The notes below the pieces were generated by a model. That model was given only the letters and a program-made list of their open reading frames with translations, was not told the DNA's origin and did not search any database. Of a stretch of 7,708 nucleotides of DNA, positions 5,736-7,708 are shown in pieces. Made by a program: the position numbers and the translations under genes. The DNA comes from Porticoccaceae bacterium (GTDB taxonomy: Bacteria > Pseudomonadota > Gammaproteobacteria > Pseudomonadales > Porticoccaceae), in contig JAUUYV010000069.1 of the NCBI GenBank assembly GCA_030590275.1, forward strand, positions 1 through 7,708, written 5' to 3'. Position 1 is the stretch's first letter, and the number at the start of each line of letters is the position of its first letter.

Positions 5736-7708
5736 TTATTCTGCTATAACCGCCAATCGCAAGGCATCGCAACGCAATTTAGCGCGACCCAGATAATCTT
5801 CCGATACCACCACAAGCTGCTTTAAATAATCAATTTCATCGCTACGGATATTGGGGTTTACCCGGGCCAGGGCTTCTAAACGTTCGAGTTCACCGCCCTG
5901 CTCCTCTAACATGTTTACTTTCGCCTGCTCAGTAATTTCTGCCAAACAGGTTTCCGCCTGTGCTTCTACGCGAGCCACTAGCTCAACGATCTGTTCACGA
6001 ATGTATTTCACTAATTCCCTCACCGTGGCCGCGGGCACCCTGGAACCCAGTTTATCCAGATGCTCCTGAGTGACAATGGAAGTGAGGTCATTGCCATTAC
6101 TATCCGCGACCTGTCGTACCAGGGCTTCTGGCAGGTAGCGTTGTAAACCCAGCTCGCCCGGCGCAGCGAGCACCGGCACAAATATGGCTTCGAGAATAAA
6201 AGTACCAGGCTTCAAAGGCGGCAATTTGAGCGCACAGACTGTAGCGCTACCAAAATCGGTATTGGCAATTTGCTCCATGGCTCCCGCAGCCAGTGGGTGT
6301 TCCCAGGTGAGAAACTGCAAATCATCGCTAGCCAAAGCCCTGGCGCGGGAAAAAGTCGCGGTCAGACCGTCGTCCGGAAGACCAGGAAAACTGTGCCCGT
6401 GCATATGATCCCCCGGCTCAACAACGATGGCATCGCTGCTATGATCACTATGCTCCACACCATATTCATCAAATACTCGTGTTAAGTAAGCCTCAAGGTC
6501 TTTGCCCAGGGAAGCTTCTTCGATATCGCCGACCACATCGGCAGCGGCTTCAGCATCACAGGAATTCAACTCGACCAATTTATCCCGGCCTGCCTCCAGA
6601 GTCTGGCGAGCCTCTGTTATCAACACCTGAGTGCGCGTAATCAAGTTTTCTGCAGCAACTTTATCGTCCGGCTTATGCAAACACTCAATCAAAGAATCTT
6701 CCACCTGCTCTGCAACGGTAGATCCCGCCGGGCATACCTGCTCGAAAGCTCCCAGTCCAAGGTGGTACCAATTAAACATAAGTGCCTGAGCGCTATTCTC
6801 GTAATAGGGAACATGTACTTCCACTGTATTTCGCTGGCCAATTCGGTCGAGACGCCCGATACGCTGTTCCAGCAAATCTGGATTAAAGGGCAAATCAAAC
6901 ATAATCAGATGATTAGCAAACTGGAAGTTACGACCTTCACTGCCGATTTCTGAACAGATCAATACCTGAGCGCTATCACGGTCATCGGCAAAATAAGCAG
7001 CTGCACGGTCTCGCTCCACCAGGCTCAGACCCTCGTGAAACACCGCCGTACGCAAGCCCTCGCGCAAGCGCAGGTACTCTTCCAGCTGTCGGGCAGTAGC
7101 AGAACGGGAACAAATCAGTAAAGCTTTTTCATCTCGATGTTGCGATAACCAGCTCACCAGCCAGGGTATCCTGGAATCTTCGCTTAACCACTTATCGCCC
7201 AACAATTGCTCCGACTGCAACAGATCTTTGACCGGGGTATCAGTATCGTAGGACAAGACGGGGGCAGGCAAAGCGTGGGCATGTAATTTCCGCTCCGGGA
7301 ACCCGGCCACACCTTGTCGGGTATTACGGAACAACACTCGCCCGGTACCGTGGCGGTCGAGGAGACTGGCAACGGTAGCTGAACTGGCTCTATCAAAGGC
7401 TTCTGCATCATCCTCCATCAAGGCCAAATTTAAACCAGCCACCGCGTCATCACCCAGATAATCAGCAACTGCTTTAATCAGCGATGGTTCACCTTTAAAC
7501 TGCTCCCGAGCATCCTTGGCCAACAAGCTCTGTACCACCTGATTAACTGCCTGATACCCGACTTCCTCCTCGCGAAAGGCCTGCAAACTATAATAACGGT
7601 CGGGATCGAGCAATCGCAGACGAGCAAAATGCCCCGCCACACCCAATTGCTCGGGGGTTGCAGTCAGCAGCAACAAACCGGGAGTCTGCTGCGCCAAAGC
7701 CTCAACAG
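5736..7708 (-). CDS. rapA: RNA polymerase-associated ATPase RapA, C-terminal two thirds (cut by window edge)
   Basis: RapA (HepA) is a SWI2/SNF2-family ATPase that binds RNA polymerase and promotes its recycling after termination. About 656 codons are visible, and the frame stays open to the right edge (V-E-A-L-A-Q-Q before the first motif). The TTG at 7697 is therefore not the start, and about 300 N-terminal residues lie outside the window. Visible parts: motif III LLLLTATPEQLG (near 7641-7675), followed by HFARLRLLDPDRY; the helicase C-terminal lobe with ALLICSRSATARQLEEYL, VFHEGLSLVERDRAAAYF, ICSEIGSEGRNFQFA; and motif VI EQRIGRLDRIGQ (6834-6869). The RapA-specific C-terminal region follows (FPGLPDDGLTATFSR, LTWEHPL) and ends in a helical, probably coiled segment. 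The missing part should hold the N-terminal tandem Tudor-like domains and the Walker A/DEAH motifs. No internal break is seen. It converges on rnm. Confidence 0.95.
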   Translation of the reverse strand, partial: VEALAQQTPGLLLLTATPEQLGVAGHFARLRLLDPDRYYSLQAFREEEVGYQAVNQVVQSLLAKDAREQFKGEPSLIKAVADYLGDDAVAGLNLALMEDDAEAFDRASSATVASLLDRHGTGRVLFRNTRQGVAGFPERKLHAHALPAPVLSYDTDTPVKDLLQSEQLLGDKWLSEDSRIPWLVSWLSQHRDEKALLICSRSATARQLEEYLRLREGLRTAVFHEGLSLVERDRAAAYFADDRDSAQVLICSEIGSEGRNFQFANHLIMFDLPFNPDLLEQRIGRLDRIGQRNTVEVHVPYYENSAQALMFNWYHLGLGAFEQVCPAGSTVAEQVEDSLIECLHKPDDKVAAENLITRTQVLITEARQTLEAGRDKLVELNSCDAEAAADVVGDIEEASLGKDLEAYLTRVFDEYGVEHSDHSSDAIVVEPGDHMHGHSFPGLPDDGLTATFSRARALASDDLQFLTWEHPLAAGAMEQIANTDFGSATVCALKLPPLKPGTFILEAIFVPVLAAPGELGLQRYLPEALVRQVADSNGNDLTSIVTQEHLDKLGSRVPAATVRELVKYIREQIVELVARVEAQAETCLAEITEQAKVNMLEEQGGELERLEALARVNPNIRSDEIDYLKQLVVVSEDYLGRAKLRCDALRLAVIAE

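Noticed and set aside
7695..7697. TTG as the start of a 653-residue stand-alone helicase fragment
   Set aside because: The frame continues open to the window edge and matches RapA immediately upstream of LLLLTATP, so the gene is simply cut by the window rather than truncated.

Overview
The window carries ordinary gammaproteobacterial chromosome. RimO, RapA, SlyD and an Rnm-type PHP protein all closely match the enterobacterial and pseudomonad forms, and the genes are tightly packed with moderate GC. The RimO and RapA matches are the basis for placing it in Gammaproteobacteria. A marine or environmental lineage (Cellvibrionales/Alteromonadales-like) is only an impression. I see no rRNA, tRNA, CRISPR array, insertion sequence or phage gene.

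Layout. Bases 1-4637 hold a minus-strand cluster, transcribed right to left: slyD (peptidyl-prolyl isomerase), a small GIY-YIG protein, a DUF2288 protein, rimO (ribosomal protein S12 methylthiotransferase), a HyuA/AcxA-type hydantoinase/oxoprolinase ATPase subunit, and the first codons of a translationally coupled next gene that leaves the window at base 1. Gaps inside the cluster are 4 to 104 bp and no good terminator is visible, so co-transcription is plausible. Bases about 4638-4844 are a divergent intergenic region with three imperfect 19-bp tandem repeats and a perfect TATAAT for the rightward gene. Bases 4845-5678 on the plus strand encode the PHP-domain nuclease/phosphatase Rnm (YciV/RNase AM). 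Converging on it, bases 5736-7708 on the minus strand hold the C-terminal two thirds of RapA, the SWI2/SNF2 ATPase that recycles RNA polymerase. Its N-terminus lies beyond the right edge.

Function. Most genes concern protein or RNA maintenance: SlyD in folding, RimO in ribosome modification, Rnm in RNA 5'-end trimming and pAp-type nucleotide turnover, RapA in transcription. The HyuA-type gene is metabolic and the odd member of the cluster. The features most worth a second look are local: an apparent one-base frame discontinuity at an A6 run before the GIY-YIG gene, a duplicated ribosome-binding-site/start-codon unit at the left edge, and the 19-bp repeat block upstream of slyD. I found no convincing undescribed multi-gene system.
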